From Nyssa sinensis (taxonomy: Eukaryota > Streptophyta > Magnoliopsida > Cornales > Nyssaceae), in the NCBI GenBank assembly GCA_008638375.1, contig CM018031.1:2393001-2457000 (forward strand): 64,000 bases of DNA, read 5' to 3'. The position numbers were made by a program, and so were the translations under genes. Positions 22,487 through 35,282 of this stretch are shown here, piece by piece (the stretch's first letter is position 1; the number at the start of each line of letters is the position of its first letter). Under the pieces are notes generated by a model. That model had not been told where the DNA came from, ran no database searches, and was given only the letters and a program-made list of their open reading frames with translations.

Positions 22487-23548
22487 TGAAGTCTTAGGAG
22501 TCAATGAATGAAGAAAAAAAATGAAATCACTGAGCAACCACAAAGGAAATGCTGCTGAGTGTGGAAACCAAACAATAGTTTCAACAAAATGGTAGATGAA
22601 AGAGGGCTTGAGATCTATTAGATCTGGATATCTGGAGGCCTATTCATTCTTTATAGGTATAAAAGTTGGGCCCGTTTGAGTTATTCTTGCTGCTAAAAAA
22701 AGTAGAGATATTTCAGAGAGAACTTTACATTGGACAACCCCAGCCAATGCAAAAGATGATTGTGTCTTGTAGAATTCTCGTGGACCCAAATCAATGGGAT
22801 ACCATGCTGAGTTGACTAGTTTCCACTACGATTATGTCCTTTGACATGCAAGACTTGATGAATAACTCATGACTTTCTGAATGTGTGAATGGGGTAATGT
22901 CTAAACGTATTATGGTAGTATCTAGTATGTAGAAAAGTAATGTTAAAGTTAAGAGGAAATTGGCTCTTGTTACGGTTTCGTAACACCAGTTTTGAGAACT
23001 TTTAGACTGCCTGTTTTTCCATCCCTATGGCAACTCCGTTGTTCTGAAATTCCTTCTCTAGTTTGTTAAAACAGGTGCTGCTGGAATTTTTCATAACTGG
23101 TAAGGCACAATGCTCTAGAAAAGAAAAATGATAACGTGTTCAATTGGTATTTGTGCCCTTTCATTTGTATCTATATTTTTTACTGCTATTTCATTATTTT
23201 TATTTTTTGTTGTCCATACGCCCTACCTCTCGCAACCCCCCAAACCCAAAAAAAGGAGGGAGAGACTCTTTGAAATTCTGGTGACTGGGATTTGATGCCT
23301 GCTTCAGTACGTGAAGATAAGAGAGTTTTTATCGACGACACCTTTGGCTGCTGCTACTGCAAAGGTCGTTTGAACTTCAACTTTGCATGTAATGATTCCT
23401 TGGGAGTTCTCTTTTCTTTTCATGAGTAGAGGGCATTTAAAGATCTGATGACTTGATTTTTATACATTTAAACTTGCAAACAAAAGAGAATTTGTTGATA
23501 TGAATAGAAGTCGGGTAAGTTTTATCTTGGGGGTGGCATGTTAGTAGT
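22487..23548. other. 3' flank of CMT1, no gene seen
   Basis: The first few hundred bases are the likely 3' UTR. The remainder is AT-rich and contains no ORF or recognisable domain. Confidence 0.4.
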
Positions 23549-24883
23549 TGTCACAGGGTCGAAATCTGACACAAAATTTCTTTCGCCTGTGCGGCGTCAA
23601 GACACCTGCCTTGACCAGCCAACCCCACGTGCTCCAGCCAAGAGGCTTATGATAGAGAACACAGCAACACACAAAGGCACACAGATTTACAGGAATCACT
23701 TTCCCAACCTTTTATTCACAATAATCCAAACGAATACAAAGGAATACAAAGCCTAAGGGCTGCGAGACAAGAGAACACCCTCTCTTCTAGTCTATGCTCT
23801 CTCTCTATCCCTCTCAGTCTGTCCGTGTCTGTCTCTATCTCACTGTATTTATAGGCAAACCCTCACACGGTTTCCTTTTCCTAGATGGACTAGGATTGCG
23901 CCAACATGTCCCACGGTGTCCTTCTCCTTGACGGACTTGGATTGCACTTCCCTTTTCCGTGTCGAACTTGGATTGCGCTTTCTTTTCCTTGCCGGACTTG
24001 GACTCCTTGTCCAAGACGGATTTGGATTCCTTGTCCTAGATGGACTTGGATTCCGCCAGCCACGCACTGCCGCCGCACGCCCTGTTGCTGCCGCATGCGC
24101 TGTTGCTGCCGCATGCGCTGTTGCCTTGCACCAGCGCCGCACTCGGTCCCACCGATGCTTCCGCGTGTAGCCATCATTGCCGAACCATGCCTACTCATGG
24201 TTCGGACTTGTTTGCCGAACATTGCCACCATGTGCCGCCACTCTTGGTGATGGTGCTCGGACCACCAGCTTTCAATAGCACCCCGCCTTGCCCCGAAGGT
24301 GCCAAGGCCTCAAGCCGCACGCCGCATGGGCACCCCGCGTGGGCATGCCGCATAGGCACACCGCATGGGCACGCGCATGGGCATGCGCATGGGCATGCCG
24401 CGTGGGCACGCGCATGGGCCTGCCGCATGGGCACCCCGCCCGTGGGCGCTTCAAGGGGGTACTGCCCCCTATATATGTCTTATGAAGATTTTCCAACCTG
24501 ACTGGAGTAAACACATTCCTTTGCAGAACCAGTTCTTCCACCCGTGTGCATTTGCCTTGCCAAAAGGCAACCCATGCACCAAACTGCTCACTGAAGGCAT
24601 TGCCTTAACACGTCGTTGCCCAAGTCGTGCGTCCAACTGTGCCTAAGTCAGAAAATCCCTTAAGGCAAATCCAACCTCGGAATGTCCTTCCCACACTTGA
24701 ATGCCATTCCACTCATGACTAAGATTCCAAGTCCCGAATGCCTTTCCACCCGAATAACATTCTAAGTCTCAAATGTTATTCTAACGCATAGCATGCCTTC
24801 CCCATGCCCATGCCAATGCCACCAAGGCAGGACATGCCTCCCCATGCCCCATGCCGCCGTGTCAAGTTATAAAGGGTCTAACA
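23549..24883. mobile_element. Solo LTR (about 1.3 kb, GC-rich, with internal tandem repeats)
   Basis: The block starts TGTCACAGGG and ends GGGTCTAACA, the TG...CA ends of an LTR, and is flanked by the 5-bp direct repeat GTAGT at 23544-23548 and 24884-24888. It is far more GC-rich than its surroundings. A TATTTATAGG box near 23847 could be the LTR TATA element. Two internal arrays are visible: degenerate units built on GGACTTGGATT(G/C) at about 23920-24055, and units built on CATGGGCA(C/T)GC at about 24320-24440. No internal retrotransposon coding region or second LTR is adjacent, so it is most simply a solo LTR. The superfamily is not determinable here. Confidence 0.7.
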
Positions 24884-24888
24884 GTAGT

Positions 24889-25561
24889 CCACTTCCTGCT
24901 CTAGCATTACTTGTTGGAGGACTGCTAAAACATATTATAGAAACTTAACTTTGCTCATGCCTCTTCAATTTGTTACACTTTATCTATGGTGCTGCTTGTA
25001 TAAGGTCTGGTGCGTGCGAGAATATAGTGAAGTGTGTGTTAACACTGGTAAAGTTGGAGGTGGGGGGGTGGCATTCTAAATTGTTGAAAGTAGGATTTAT
25101 GGAGAAAAAAAGAAAATTGCATGTGCCAGAAAAAAAATGCAGGAAGACCAACTCCAAAGAATTCTGTCTAAAGACTCTTATTTGGTTCCTCTTTAATATG
25201 CGATTGGACAACACTTCTCAATAGGTTACACATTCAATGATATATTGAGAGAATTTAATACTACAAAAGCGCGCCCTCTGAAGGTTGACAAAATTCCAAG
25301 GATGATGCAACAACATCATGTGGTTCAGAAAATACAAAAGAAAGAGAAACTTTGGCTTGACAACATAACTCATTTACAACACTCAGCTTCAATGAGCTTA
25401 AAATACAACAATTTCATGTCTATAAAAGAATCTGCTGAATGAAAGCCAAAATGTTAAAAAAAAAAAAACTAAAAATTAAAGTGCAGCTCTCTCTCTCTCT
25501 CTCTCTGTTTTTCATCTCTTGTTTCTTTTTCTATCTTTTGTTTACTGAAGGGGGAAATCAT
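24889..25561. other. Intergenic between convergent CMT1 and GT14 genes
   Basis: No supported gene. It holds the likely 3' UTR of the minus-strand GT14 gene, including a (CT)n run at about 25488-25506 and an A tract near 25457. Confidence 0.4.
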
Positions 25562-28500
25562 TCATATGACACATTGATGAGATCGAAACGTACCATTTGA
25601 GAGTAGTTCAACTATACGCTTTTCAAGCCTTCTTGCTCCTGGACCAGGCCTCAAAATATCAGCATCTCCCCAAACAGCACAGGTGTCATTTTCAGGCTCA
25701 CCCAAACACCAGCCACCAGGCAGTGGTTTGCCAGGGCTGCGACCAAGAATTTCTCGGTCAATGCGGTCAAGAACAGGATCATCTGGGAGAAATGGTGAGG
25801 CAAAGGCTGCTCCACTCTGGATCACATCATTAAAATCACTGGAATTGAGATGTCTTGGCTCCTGTCTAGTGTCAAAGGAAGTGTACTGCAAACCATGGTT
25901 TATTGTTGTTCTGTTGAACTGCTGAGAATTACATAGAATGGTAGGGAAGTAAACAGATAGAGATGAAGGCACATTCGCTAAGTACATGAGCAGAGTTCTT
26001 GGAAGGTTGTCCGTTCCCAAGATGCAGAACTCAATAAACTTGCGGCTCAAGATAGCAGATGATGGACCTGCACCCAAAACGATATATTATTGTTAGTTCT
26101 CCCAGTCATTGGTTTGCATATGTGCTATCAATAGGGGTGAAATGTTATAAAAAAAAAAATTCACAAAGTTGCAGCTATTCTGACTACTTGGGGCTATGAT
26201 ATGCTAGATACCATCATGGCACCAATTTAAGAAGAAGCATTTTGTAGTCGGGCTTGGGTCCATTACTCAAAAGTAACTACATTTTTTTTTTGTTAGGTAA
26301 GACAACCACTTAGTTCTAATTGGAAATCGAACCCTCAACCTACTCCATTGGAGGGGAGAACATACTACTCAAGCTAAAGCTTTTGGTAACTTAAGAACTA
26401 CAATTAGCAGCATCAATTGGAGTTGTGGGGTTGACTACAGAAATGCAACAAAATTACTTCTCTAAAGGTCATTATGGTAAAACACTTCTATTGTTAACAT
26501 GGTCACTTGGAATCTTTTTCTGAAGCTAATCTAATATTTTGATTCTGGCAACCCATAGAAACCCTAAAAGAGTGGGTGTTTCAAGTAATAATCCATCATG
26601 GAGTTGGAGATAACATGGAAAAATTGTTTCCTGAGAAACCTTTTAGAACTCTCTTTGACAACTCACCAATACCGCAATGCCTACAATTGTTTGCCGCAAA
26701 TCGTCTTCACTTCATGCTTGCATCAAAAAGCAATAAGTTCTGGTATTGCTCACAAACCTCAAGCCTTTGGACCTTGCAAAAACTCCTCTTCTAAAAGTAC
26801 TTTGATATTTGAAGCCCATAAATTTTTTATTATGAGGACGGGGTCTTGGTGCAGTGGTAAGGTTGCTCCATTGTGACCTCCAGGTCAGGGGTTCAAGTCA
26901 CGAAAACAGTCTCGACTAGCGGGAGTTAAAGCTTCGTACATTGAACCCTCCCAAGACTTCACAATGGCAGGAACCTCGTGCAATGGGACTGCTCTCCCTT
27001 TATGTTTGTGATTACATAAAATAACCTTGAATACCTATCACATTGTTAACAAAGAAGTAATAGTTGTGATTTTGCTATCACAATCCTAATAATTAATTTG
27101 AAAACAAGTTTTCGAACCCTCGTTGTTCTGCCTTCAAATCATGCATGCACAAACTAAAGACACACCTCTTGTAGGGACCTACATATGGGACTCAAATGCA
27201 AACTTTCAACTTTAAATTCCATTAGATTTGGTTATACATGTGAGTCAAAGTCCCCCACTTTTCTTCTAGCATATTATTGAATCTCGCCCTTTCACTTTCT
27301 CTGCCCCAAAGCAAAACCTTCAGGTAGAACCCTCAAGTGTGCCCCACAATATTACATTATGCATTTTTTTTCCCCAAGAAGCAAAAGGGAAAAATATTAG
27401 AGGAAAAAAGCGCCTACACAAAAGAAGGAATCACTTGATGTTCATAGAATAAAGCATTTCACAAGAACATCACAAGAGAATCTGCTCTCTCAATTGACCA
27501 ACCTAGGGATCCAATAAATCTTTACCGCCAAAGAATCATTTAAGTCAGCAATCTCCCACCAAGTTACCAACTAATAGGTCGCAATCTCAGCATCGCACCA
27601 CTATATTCAAACAGAATGAATTCATATGAGAAGCTTCCGTTAGGCCTTCCAGGAGTGCATGAACCTCTGCCTCAATAATAAATCCAGTACCAACAAGTGT
27701 TTTGAGTAAACAAGAACTGTATTCTGGCTTCATCTCAAAATTGGCCCCAATTCCTAACTGCCCTTAGTTGCCAAGAGAAGACCTGTCGAAATTAAGTTTG
27801 ACTTTTCCTTCTGATGGTGCAAACGCAAGGGGCAGCTTTAGCATGCTAAGAAAGGAACCGATAACTCCCAAATTCTCCAAAGTCAAGGAGACAGACACTT
27901 CTTAAAAACTTTAGTCATTGGCGCCTAAAGAGAAGACCAAAAAATGGATTCTTCTTTCAATATCCTCAAACTGGAAATCCTTATCACCAAAGATTCTTCC
28001 CCTGTTTTAGGCATAACCCCAAAAATAACACACAGCATAGCCCCACCTCCTTAACAAGGAAGGATGAGGTTTTTAGTAGATTCTGTCGCATTCTTACACA
28101 TACAACACTAGTTAGGAAGAATCCTCCCCCTTTTCTCCAAATTATCCAATGTAAGAATGGCCCCTAAAGCTTCTGTACATAAAATAAAAAAGAGAGACCC
28201 TCGAAGGAACCTTAGCTCTTCACCAATAAAATTTATAATAAGATCTAACACTGAAACTACCATTTGGCACCAGCTTTCAGTGGATCAAGTCTTTCCTATC
28301 TGCCAAAATCATGCATTGTGATGCTGATGCAAGAGATATCCCCATCTGCAGAGCATAGATCATACAATGAAGTTGCAAAGGTGGAATGCTAGCCGGCGTT
28401 GAGGTATAAGGTAAAGATCGATAGAGCATAGGATATTAGGATTGTCGGGAGGTGTCGATAAACAGAGAATCGTGCAAAGAGAAAGTATATTTTTTATCTA

Positions 28501-30170
28501 GAGCTCTGGTCAAAAACATAGGGGAAGTCACACTGGGCAAGGAGTTACAAAAAAGTAGATTTTCATGTGTTTTGTCCTAGTTGTGCTTAACCTAACACAT
28601 TTTTAAATCAACAAACAACATGGTCCATGGCACATTTTTAAAAAAATTCCACATAAGCTTATCTACCAACAATGCAAAAAGATAAAAGCTTAATGTTGAT
28701 AGTTAATGTAAGACCATTCTAATTGAAAATTATTTATCCCTCAACATATTGTTCTCACATTTCAAGCTACTTACTGCTCCATTAATGTCCATGATCACAC
28801 TTGTCAAAAAAAAAAATATCCATGATCACATTAATACACCTGGAAAAAATGAATCTCTTTCTAAAACCCACTACATTTTTTGTCCATAGATAAAAGCAAA
28901 ACACTAAAAGGGGCCAAAGGGGGCACAAGCCACATGCATGCAATGTATTCGCAAAAACAAACCAAAAGATCCAGAAACTATAATCTCATAAGCCCTAAAG
29001 AATCAACCAAAACTAAAGAACTCCTTGTTAACCAAAAGTACAGGGAGTTTAAAACTTTATGTTCATACTTTTAGAATAGATACCCCTTCAAAAGAACGCA
29101 TGTTTTGCTCCTCCTAAATACACCACCTACCACACCTCTCTAACTCTCTTGCTCACTTTAGCCCCCTCCAGCTACTAGAAACCTCCCCAATAGAGCAAGG
29201 CATAACCAATGCACACCAAAAAGGAGCAAAAGAAGTCCCTAGCCACCAGATAGTAGAGTGATAAAGTGGTTCATCGATTCTGCATCTCCCACATGCAACG
29301 GAAGTTTAAGAGGGCTTTATCCTTCTCCATTAAATCATCAATGGTCAAAATGTTTTTCTAACATTATTGTCCAAACAAAGTCAGTCATTTTAAAAGGTAT
29401 TTTGGCACACAAAATAGCCTTTTGTAGTGAAATCTGAGGTCCCGGACCCCTCACCTATCATCATCCTATAAAAGAATTGCAACTCAATTGACCATCCTTT
29501 ATGACCGCCCATGTCACAATATCCTCCTACCCCACCAATGACAAGCATGCAACACTCCAAAAAAGCATCCACTATTTCTAACACGCAATCATGCACCACC
29601 CTACCACAGCAAAGATCCCACACCACCTCTCACTCTAAGATAGTCTGCTACATGGACTTGCTTATCCTCTACAATCCAGTACAAATCTAATAAAAAAGAC
29701 TTATGTGAGTCACTCCACATGCATTATCCTTCCAAAATCTCACTCCCAGCCCATTTCCCACTAGAAACTTGATACATATGGAGAACTCTTTCCAACCCTT
29801 TCTAATTCTCTTCAAAAGCCCTACCAAATAAGAAATGTTCAATTATCCAATCACCCTTTCCAGTACCACACCACCATATACATCCAAAATTGTTTCCCAA
29901 ACAAGCTTCCAGCATTAGTCTAAGATTCCAGATGCGTAAACCTCCTTGCATTAGTTTCTCAACTGAAGTTGGGATCCAAAAGATGAATATAAAATACATT
30001 GACAAGCTTGAAGCAATTCTTTTAATAGGTATTCTCTTACAACCAACGAGCCTCCTTTCAAACCTTTGCCATCTCTCCTAAAAAAATCAATTCACTTTTC
30101 CCTAAATTTACTTGCTGACCTGAAAATTTCTCAAAATGAAAAGGAATACACCTCATTTGCCTCAACTTCA

Positions 30171-30201
<31 letters not shown>

Positions 30202-32355
30202 AAAAAAGAAAAAAAAGATGAAAGATTGAAAAGGTAACTCCCCAAAGTACTCCTACAACATTACCTCCCCAGGGACTTCATCTCATGTTTCTCCTTCTAA
30301 GCCAAGAAGAACAATATAAATTCTTTTTTCTTTTGACCAAATATTCCTATCAATAGCCTTAGTAAGAAAGTAGCTCTTGTGGCGCATCTTCTTAGCATAA
30401 AACCATAATAATTTTTTATAAGTTGTATTGTGTCTTAATCTTTTGTGAAGCACTCTCAGAGTTTCATATTCTTTAATCCTCATAGATCTTATCCATCTCC
30501 AAGATCTTGTTAAAAGAATTAGTATAATAAACAATAATATCATCACCAACACACGTTCAAGCCTTGTTTAAAATTCTATCATTTTGATACCATTTCTTTT
30601 TATGCTTTTCATAATGTCTTTTACTTTGGATGCCCCATGTTTATGAAACAAAATGTGTAATTTCATCCTCACAAGAGTTATTAAGTTTTTTATACTCTTG
30701 AATACCTCATTTGGTTTGTATGAAATGATCTATGAACATAGCTCTTCCACTTCTCCTTGTTAAAATTTCCACATCTCAACTTTTAATGCACTTAAATGAA
30801 ATAAATCATTACTTCTTACGTACCTTCTCATAGAAATTTTGTAAACATACTTCTTCCCATCCTTTTATACATAATTTATGATAAAATCACATTCTAAGTC
30901 ATTCCCTTCATCAATTTTTTCGGGCCGAATCTATCACACTCGGAACCCCCCCCCCCCCCCTTTCCAAAATGGAATATTTGTGGATGACGGTTTTTGTAGG
31001 AACATATGTCCAAAACACTTTAAATATTGTTTCAGTGTTCATAAAATCAAGAATGCCTTTCTATTTATAATTGCACATCAGCCTTACAACTATCCCACTA
31101 ATTCAAAAATGCAATGCATGCATTTGCAACTCAAACTATGACAATGTATTTAGCAATCACCCCAGTGCAACGAGAAATTATTGAATGGACACCGTTGGAC
31201 CACCTAATAATTGCTCCAGTGTAACATAAGTGTGGAGATAATTTAAACACTAATTAATGAAAGTAATAAAGGACTCACCCGTGAATATTCGGTAAGCATC
31301 TGGCAAGTCTCGTTTTTGAGTAGCATAAAAAATCTCATTTTGTTCCAAAAGGTAAAGCCCAGGATCAACAATTATCGGTTTCAACCTCCGAGATCTACAA
31401 CAGCCAACAATGCACATCACTAAAATTCACAAACAACGTCTATCAAATGATTCAAATTGTTGTAACCTCAAATCTGTCTTTTGGGTGTTTTCATGAATTA
31501 TATAAATTGGAGAAGTCAATGTTCATACTCTCTCCAACCAATGTAACTTGTGTGGTTCGCAAAATTAAGATCTTTCGGCAGATAAGACAATATGTGAAGA
31601 AGATCTGAAAGCCCACAAAAAAAAAAAAAAACATATCAATAAATCAGTGAAAAATTCAAGAATTTAACAGAATTTAGATGAAATCATTCAATAACAATGC
31701 TAATAAACATTTATATATCTATGCACACACGATACATACCATCTTGAGTGACCAATGGGTAATCAGAAGCAGAAAGATTGATGAACCAATCCCAATTGTC
31801 GGAAATCCTAAGAAGAATTGAAGCACCGTGCAATGTGGATGAAAGCGAAGACGACCCTTTCCGGTATGCGAAATCGGCCTTGCCAATGACATTGACGTTC
31901 TGGGCAGCTTTGAAAACGGGGATTGAGTGGACGGTGAGAGCAAGAAAGTCACGGTCGGACTGGGGAGCGGAGAGGTCGAGATGGAGGAGATAGTAATTGT
32001 GTGGGTGGTAGATGGCGAAGAGGAGGCGAAGGATCCGACCCGAGTCGTTTTTGGATCCAGAGATGAGGTAGGCGATGGAGGGAGCGGTGGGAAGCGATGG
32101 GCTGGACGGGCTTCGTTGGTTGAGGAAGAGGAGGCGGTTGTGGTGCGGGCTATTTTGGGGTTGGCGGCTTGGGAAGAGGAATGGGTCCGGTGGTGGAGTT
32201 GATGGCGGTTGTGAGGTAGTGGAGAGAGATAGTATGAAGAGGAGAGAGAAAATGGAGGTGGCTACGAGCCAATAAACAGTGGTGGTTCTGTTGTCTTTGA
32301 TGATGGTGAGGGCGGCGGTTGTGCAGGAGGGCGGTGGTTGCGTTGGCTTTTGCAT
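25562..32355 (-). CDS. GT14-family beta-glucuronosyltransferase (GlcAT14-like)
   Basis: A type II Golgi glycosyltransferase of the core-2/I-branching (Pfam Branch) family. Characterised plant members add beta-glucuronic acid to arabinogalactan-protein glycans. Four exons: 32355-31740, 31604-31529, 31394-31279, 26067-25562, all GT/AG with matching phase, giving 437 aa, close to the family's usual 420-450. Residues 27-45 form a single membrane anchor (VYWLVATSIFSLLFILSLS), followed by a Pro/Ser-rich stem. The catalytic domain starts near 95 (AYLISGSKNDSGRILRLL, then HPHNYYLLHLD) and contains WDWFINLSASDYPLVTQDDL, YIGWRESRR and the exon-4 block beginning GPSSAILSRKFIEFCILGTD. The end LLSNGTFRSHQCVI is typical of the family. 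The sugar donor and acceptor are inferred from family. The third intron (5.2 kb) is filled with retroposon debris. Confidence 0.93.
26840..27002 (+). mobile_element. tRNA-derived SINE (Au-SINE-like)
   Basis: A tRNA-like head carries an A box (TTGGTGCAGTGGTAAGG) and a B box (GGGTTCAAGTCA) about 40 bp apart, as in RNA polymerase III internal promoters. It resembles the Au SINE consensus (GCTCCATTGTGACCT). It lies within GT14 intron 3, sense to plus. The 3' end near CTCTCCCTTTATG is approximate. Confidence 0.7.
27390..30100 (-). mobile_element. Decayed LINE sequence (RNase H-like and zf-RVT regions), antisense
   Basis: Translating the minus strand around 27820-27600 gives a broken RNase H-like stretch (KLNFDRSSLGN, then GANFEMKPEYSSCLLKTLVG and EAEVHALLEGLTEASH). 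Around 28160-28060 and 29330-29200 are zf-RVT-like pieces. Stops and frameshifts are frequent. It probably represents one or more old L1-like insertions in GT14 intron 3. Element ends are not resolved. Confidence 0.5.
28788..28830 (+). repeat. Tail-only retroposon insertion with perfect 12-bp TSD
   Basis: TCCATGATCACA occurs at 28788-28799 and 28819-28830, flanking only 19 nt (CTTGTCAAAAAAAAAAATA). The insert is essentially a LINE/SINE tail, so this looks like target-primed reverse transcription that aborted after the tail. Confidence 0.6.
30171..30207. repeat. Composite poly-C / poly-A tract
   Basis: 22 C residues followed directly by 15 A residues, in GT14 intron 3. A separate C run of about 16 lies at 30947-30962. 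Confidence 0.85.
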
Positions 32356-32588
32356 ATTCTTTGGTTGATGGTTTTTTCCTTGCTCTCTCTTTCTTCTCTG
32401 TTTTTCTCACACCTTTGTTTGTCACTAGCTGTTTCTTATTCTTGTTTGGTTCTCTCTATGATTTTCATCTCCCTTGCGTTGCGTGTTTAGTCGTTGGGGG
32501 TCACGGGTATTAGGTGCCGCCTGGGAAATGAATCTAAGTTCCCCTGTTTGGAAATAAACAGACCCAATGCGTTTTTATTAGGTTTCCC

Positions 32589-32591
<3 letters not shown>

Positions 32592-32646
<55 letters not shown>
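32592..32646. repeat. (CT)n microsatellite in GT14 leader/promoter
   Basis: About 27 CT dinucleotides, read as (GA)n on the GT14 coding strand, 237-291 bp upstream of its start codon. GA-rich leaders can bind BPC/GAGA-binding factors. The position fits the 5' UTR or core promoter. Confidence 0.85.
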
Positions 32647-32649
<3 letters not shown>

Positions 32650-33701
32650 GTTCATCCATCTAAATTTGGTCTGAAATGCGCGTCACAGTCATATCTTTAC
32701 ACAATTGATTTCATTATATAGCTCACAGTTAAATTTTTATCATGTCTTTTCATATGGCATAAATGTTAAAATAAGAAATAATTTATATAATTGATTTTAA
32801 ATAATTCAAACAAAATCTTGTTGAATCCAATAATAAATATCACAATACTATACTTGTGTTTTGAATCTCGATTCAGGTATATTGAAAACAAATTAGAATT
32901 TTCAGGTTACTTCAAAAATAAAAGCATTTTGAGTCAGGATATGTAAGGTTGTTTGAGTTTGTTGAAATTAATGAAGAAATGATTCAGTAAAATAAATAAG
33001 TTTGTAAGCAGTGATTTTTTAGAAAAGTAATTTGGTATTTGAAGAAATGTTTTTAAAAATAATTATGATATTAGAAACGATAATAAAATATTTGGATAAA
33101 ATTCTTGATAAATGCTTTCTAAAGATAGAATGCCTTTTTTGTCCACTAAATATTATTGAATGATTTGAAATGAGTCGTTTTGTTTTATGATATTTTAAAT
33201 AATCATGTGAATATATATATATATATATAACACAATAGTATTAAGTAATTATATAATTAATAAATAAACTAACATATAATTTTATTTAACTAATTATATA
33301 ATATAAATAGTAAAACTATAAAATAAATATAAATATGTCAAAGTCTCATAATTATAAATATATCATATATTTATAGATTAGATAATTAAGATTATATATA
33401 TTGTATTTTAAATGAATAGCATTAAATATATAATATATGTTAAATAATTATGTAACTGACATTAAAATAATATAAATTAATATATTTTAAAGAACAACAT
33501 TATATATTATTAATATATAAATACATATTAAATAAATATGTAACTAATATTAAACATTATATAATTTGATAAGCACACCGGCTTAAAATAATTTGGGAAG
33601 AATCTTCCCTTTGAAATTTGAGACCTCGAGTCTTATAAACATGATTTTAAATATTGGTTATTACGTATCAATTTTTTATATTCTGATATTGTTATAGGTC
33701 G
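32647..33701. other. AT-rich intergenic DNA left of the Athila-type element
   Basis: No ORF of note. 33170-33560 is almost pure A+T with an (AT)n run at 33211-33230. The last 100 bp (ATTACGTATCAATTTTTTAT) continues on the far side of the element at 43769, where related ATTACGTATTGGCCG occurs, so the element may have landed in an older repeat. Confidence 0.4.
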
Positions 33702-33706
33702 ATATA

Positions 33707-34916
33707 TGATAACTGGTTAAAAAGTGCATATTTATTGTTTTAACTCTAGATATTCTTGCATTTTATTATTTTAATTTCTCCAATCTATATGCATTTGCTA
33801 GTTAATTCTTGTTTTATCTTTTTGCAGATAAAGCTCGTCAAAGTTGATGATTTAATGGTGGATTTGGAGCAAAAGGAAAATATTGGGCTTTGAAGTGCTA
33901 AAAGAAGTGGAAAACAAGTGATTTTGGGTTAGAAGAGAGGCTTGGTCCATATGTAGGTGGACCAGGGCTCATTTTAGCATTATAGGCTCTATTTTGGAGC
34001 ACTTTAGACTCCCTTTTTGGGCCCCTAATGTCTAATTACGGGATTTTATGTTATTTTCTTAAATTCTTATTTTGTAAGGGTATTTTTGGAAAAAGGGGGA
34101 TATTATTGTAACCTAGGGTTTTGGAAAAGAGGAGAGGCCGTCTTGGAGATCTAGGGAGGAAGAGAAGAAAGAAAGAGACAACTCTGAAGAAGAAGATGAA
34201 GAATTCCATGGCTATGGTCTCCTCTTCCACGATCATGGGCTAAGTTCTCTCATTCCTAGGGTTTAGATGAAACCCTAGTCAAGTAATATTGTTTCTTTGT
34301 ATTTTATTTTTGGGTTAATTAGTCTTAGATGTTGATTGTATAACATTGGGATTTTATTAAAGCATTGATCGTATTATTAAATTGCACATAATCAATTTCT
34401 GTGATTTTGTTTATGTGGTTATACAATAGTAATATGTGTACATACATCAAAACCGTAGGACGAGTCATAACTCAGGGAAAACAAATTGTGACTATGACCT
34501 TAGAATTAGCGTAGACAATTTGTGTTGACCAAAGATGATTCGTGCTTAGGGTTTTGGTGCGTGATTTTCTTGATGATTGTATTGAGGCTTGTAGCCGAAA
34601 TATATCTTTTACATCCAAATTAAATGACCCAAGAATGAATACAATTGAAGCTAGTTACAAGATTAGTGGTGGATTCAACACCCTAGGAATTCTCTTTTAA
34701 TTTGATTCCTCATTAATTCAGTTAAATATTTGCTTTAAGTATAGTTTTCATTTAATTTTAGGAAAAATCAACAACAATCACTCTTTGTGAATTTCAATTA
34801 AAATTAATCTCAACTTTAGTTTTTAAATAATTAACAGTCTCTGTGGGTTCGACCCTTACTTCTCTACTATACTAGTAGTTTAGTTTGGTAATTTTATTGA
34901 TTTCTACGACAGATCA
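33707..34916 (+). repeat. Left LTR of Athila-type element
   Basis: 1210 bp, TG...CA ends, almost identical to 42554-43763. It contains a purine-rich block at about 34115-34200 and the sequence CTCTGTGGGTTCGACCC near its 3' end. Confidence 0.95.
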
Positions 34917-34921
34917 ATTTT

Positions 34922-34939
34922 TGGCGCCGTTGCCGGGGA
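34922..34939 (+). other. Primer binding site complementary to tRNA-Asp 3' end
   Basis: TGGCGCCGTTGCCGGGGA begins 5 nt after the left LTR. It is complementary to the 3' acceptor end of plant tRNA-Asp, the primer typically used by Athila elements. Confidence 0.85.
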
Positions 34940-35282
34940 CTGTTGAATTGTTAAAAAATTAGTAGTTGATTTTTATTTTAATTCTTTATTTAGTTATTTA
35001 TTTATTTTTTATTTTTTTTTATTTTATTATTATTATTATTATTATTTTTTTTTTTATTATTTTTTTTTTATTGCTATTATTCTTTTTCTTTGTCTTTGGT
35101 GTGCAGCAATCATAAAAAGCTAAAGAGAAGCGGAGTCAATTGGAGCAAACGCGGGTTGATAAAAAAAAAAAGAAGAAAAATTCTACCTGCTTTGCAATCT
35201 ATCACGGTGAAATCTTTCCTTTCTCTTTGCATTTTATTTTTGCTACAGTTGGTATATTTGATTGGGTAGGTTTATTTGTTTT

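Noticed and set aside
24320..24440. Regularly repeated CATGGGCA units, considered as a CRISPR-like array
   Set aside because: Units are contiguous and degenerate with no unique spacers, in a eukaryotic LTR; a simple tandem repeat.
23849..24646. Overlapping ORFs on both strands with His/Gly/Met- or Arg-rich repeats
   Set aside because: They arise from GC-rich tandem repeats inside the solo LTR; all frames are open because the repeats lack stop codons.
26840..26920. tRNA gene suggested by A and B boxes
   Set aside because: No cloverleaf acceptor stem closes around the boxes; the sequence continues into a SINE body.
31778..32275. Plus-strand ORFs across 31778-32275
   Set aside because: Antisense shadows of GT14 exon 1.
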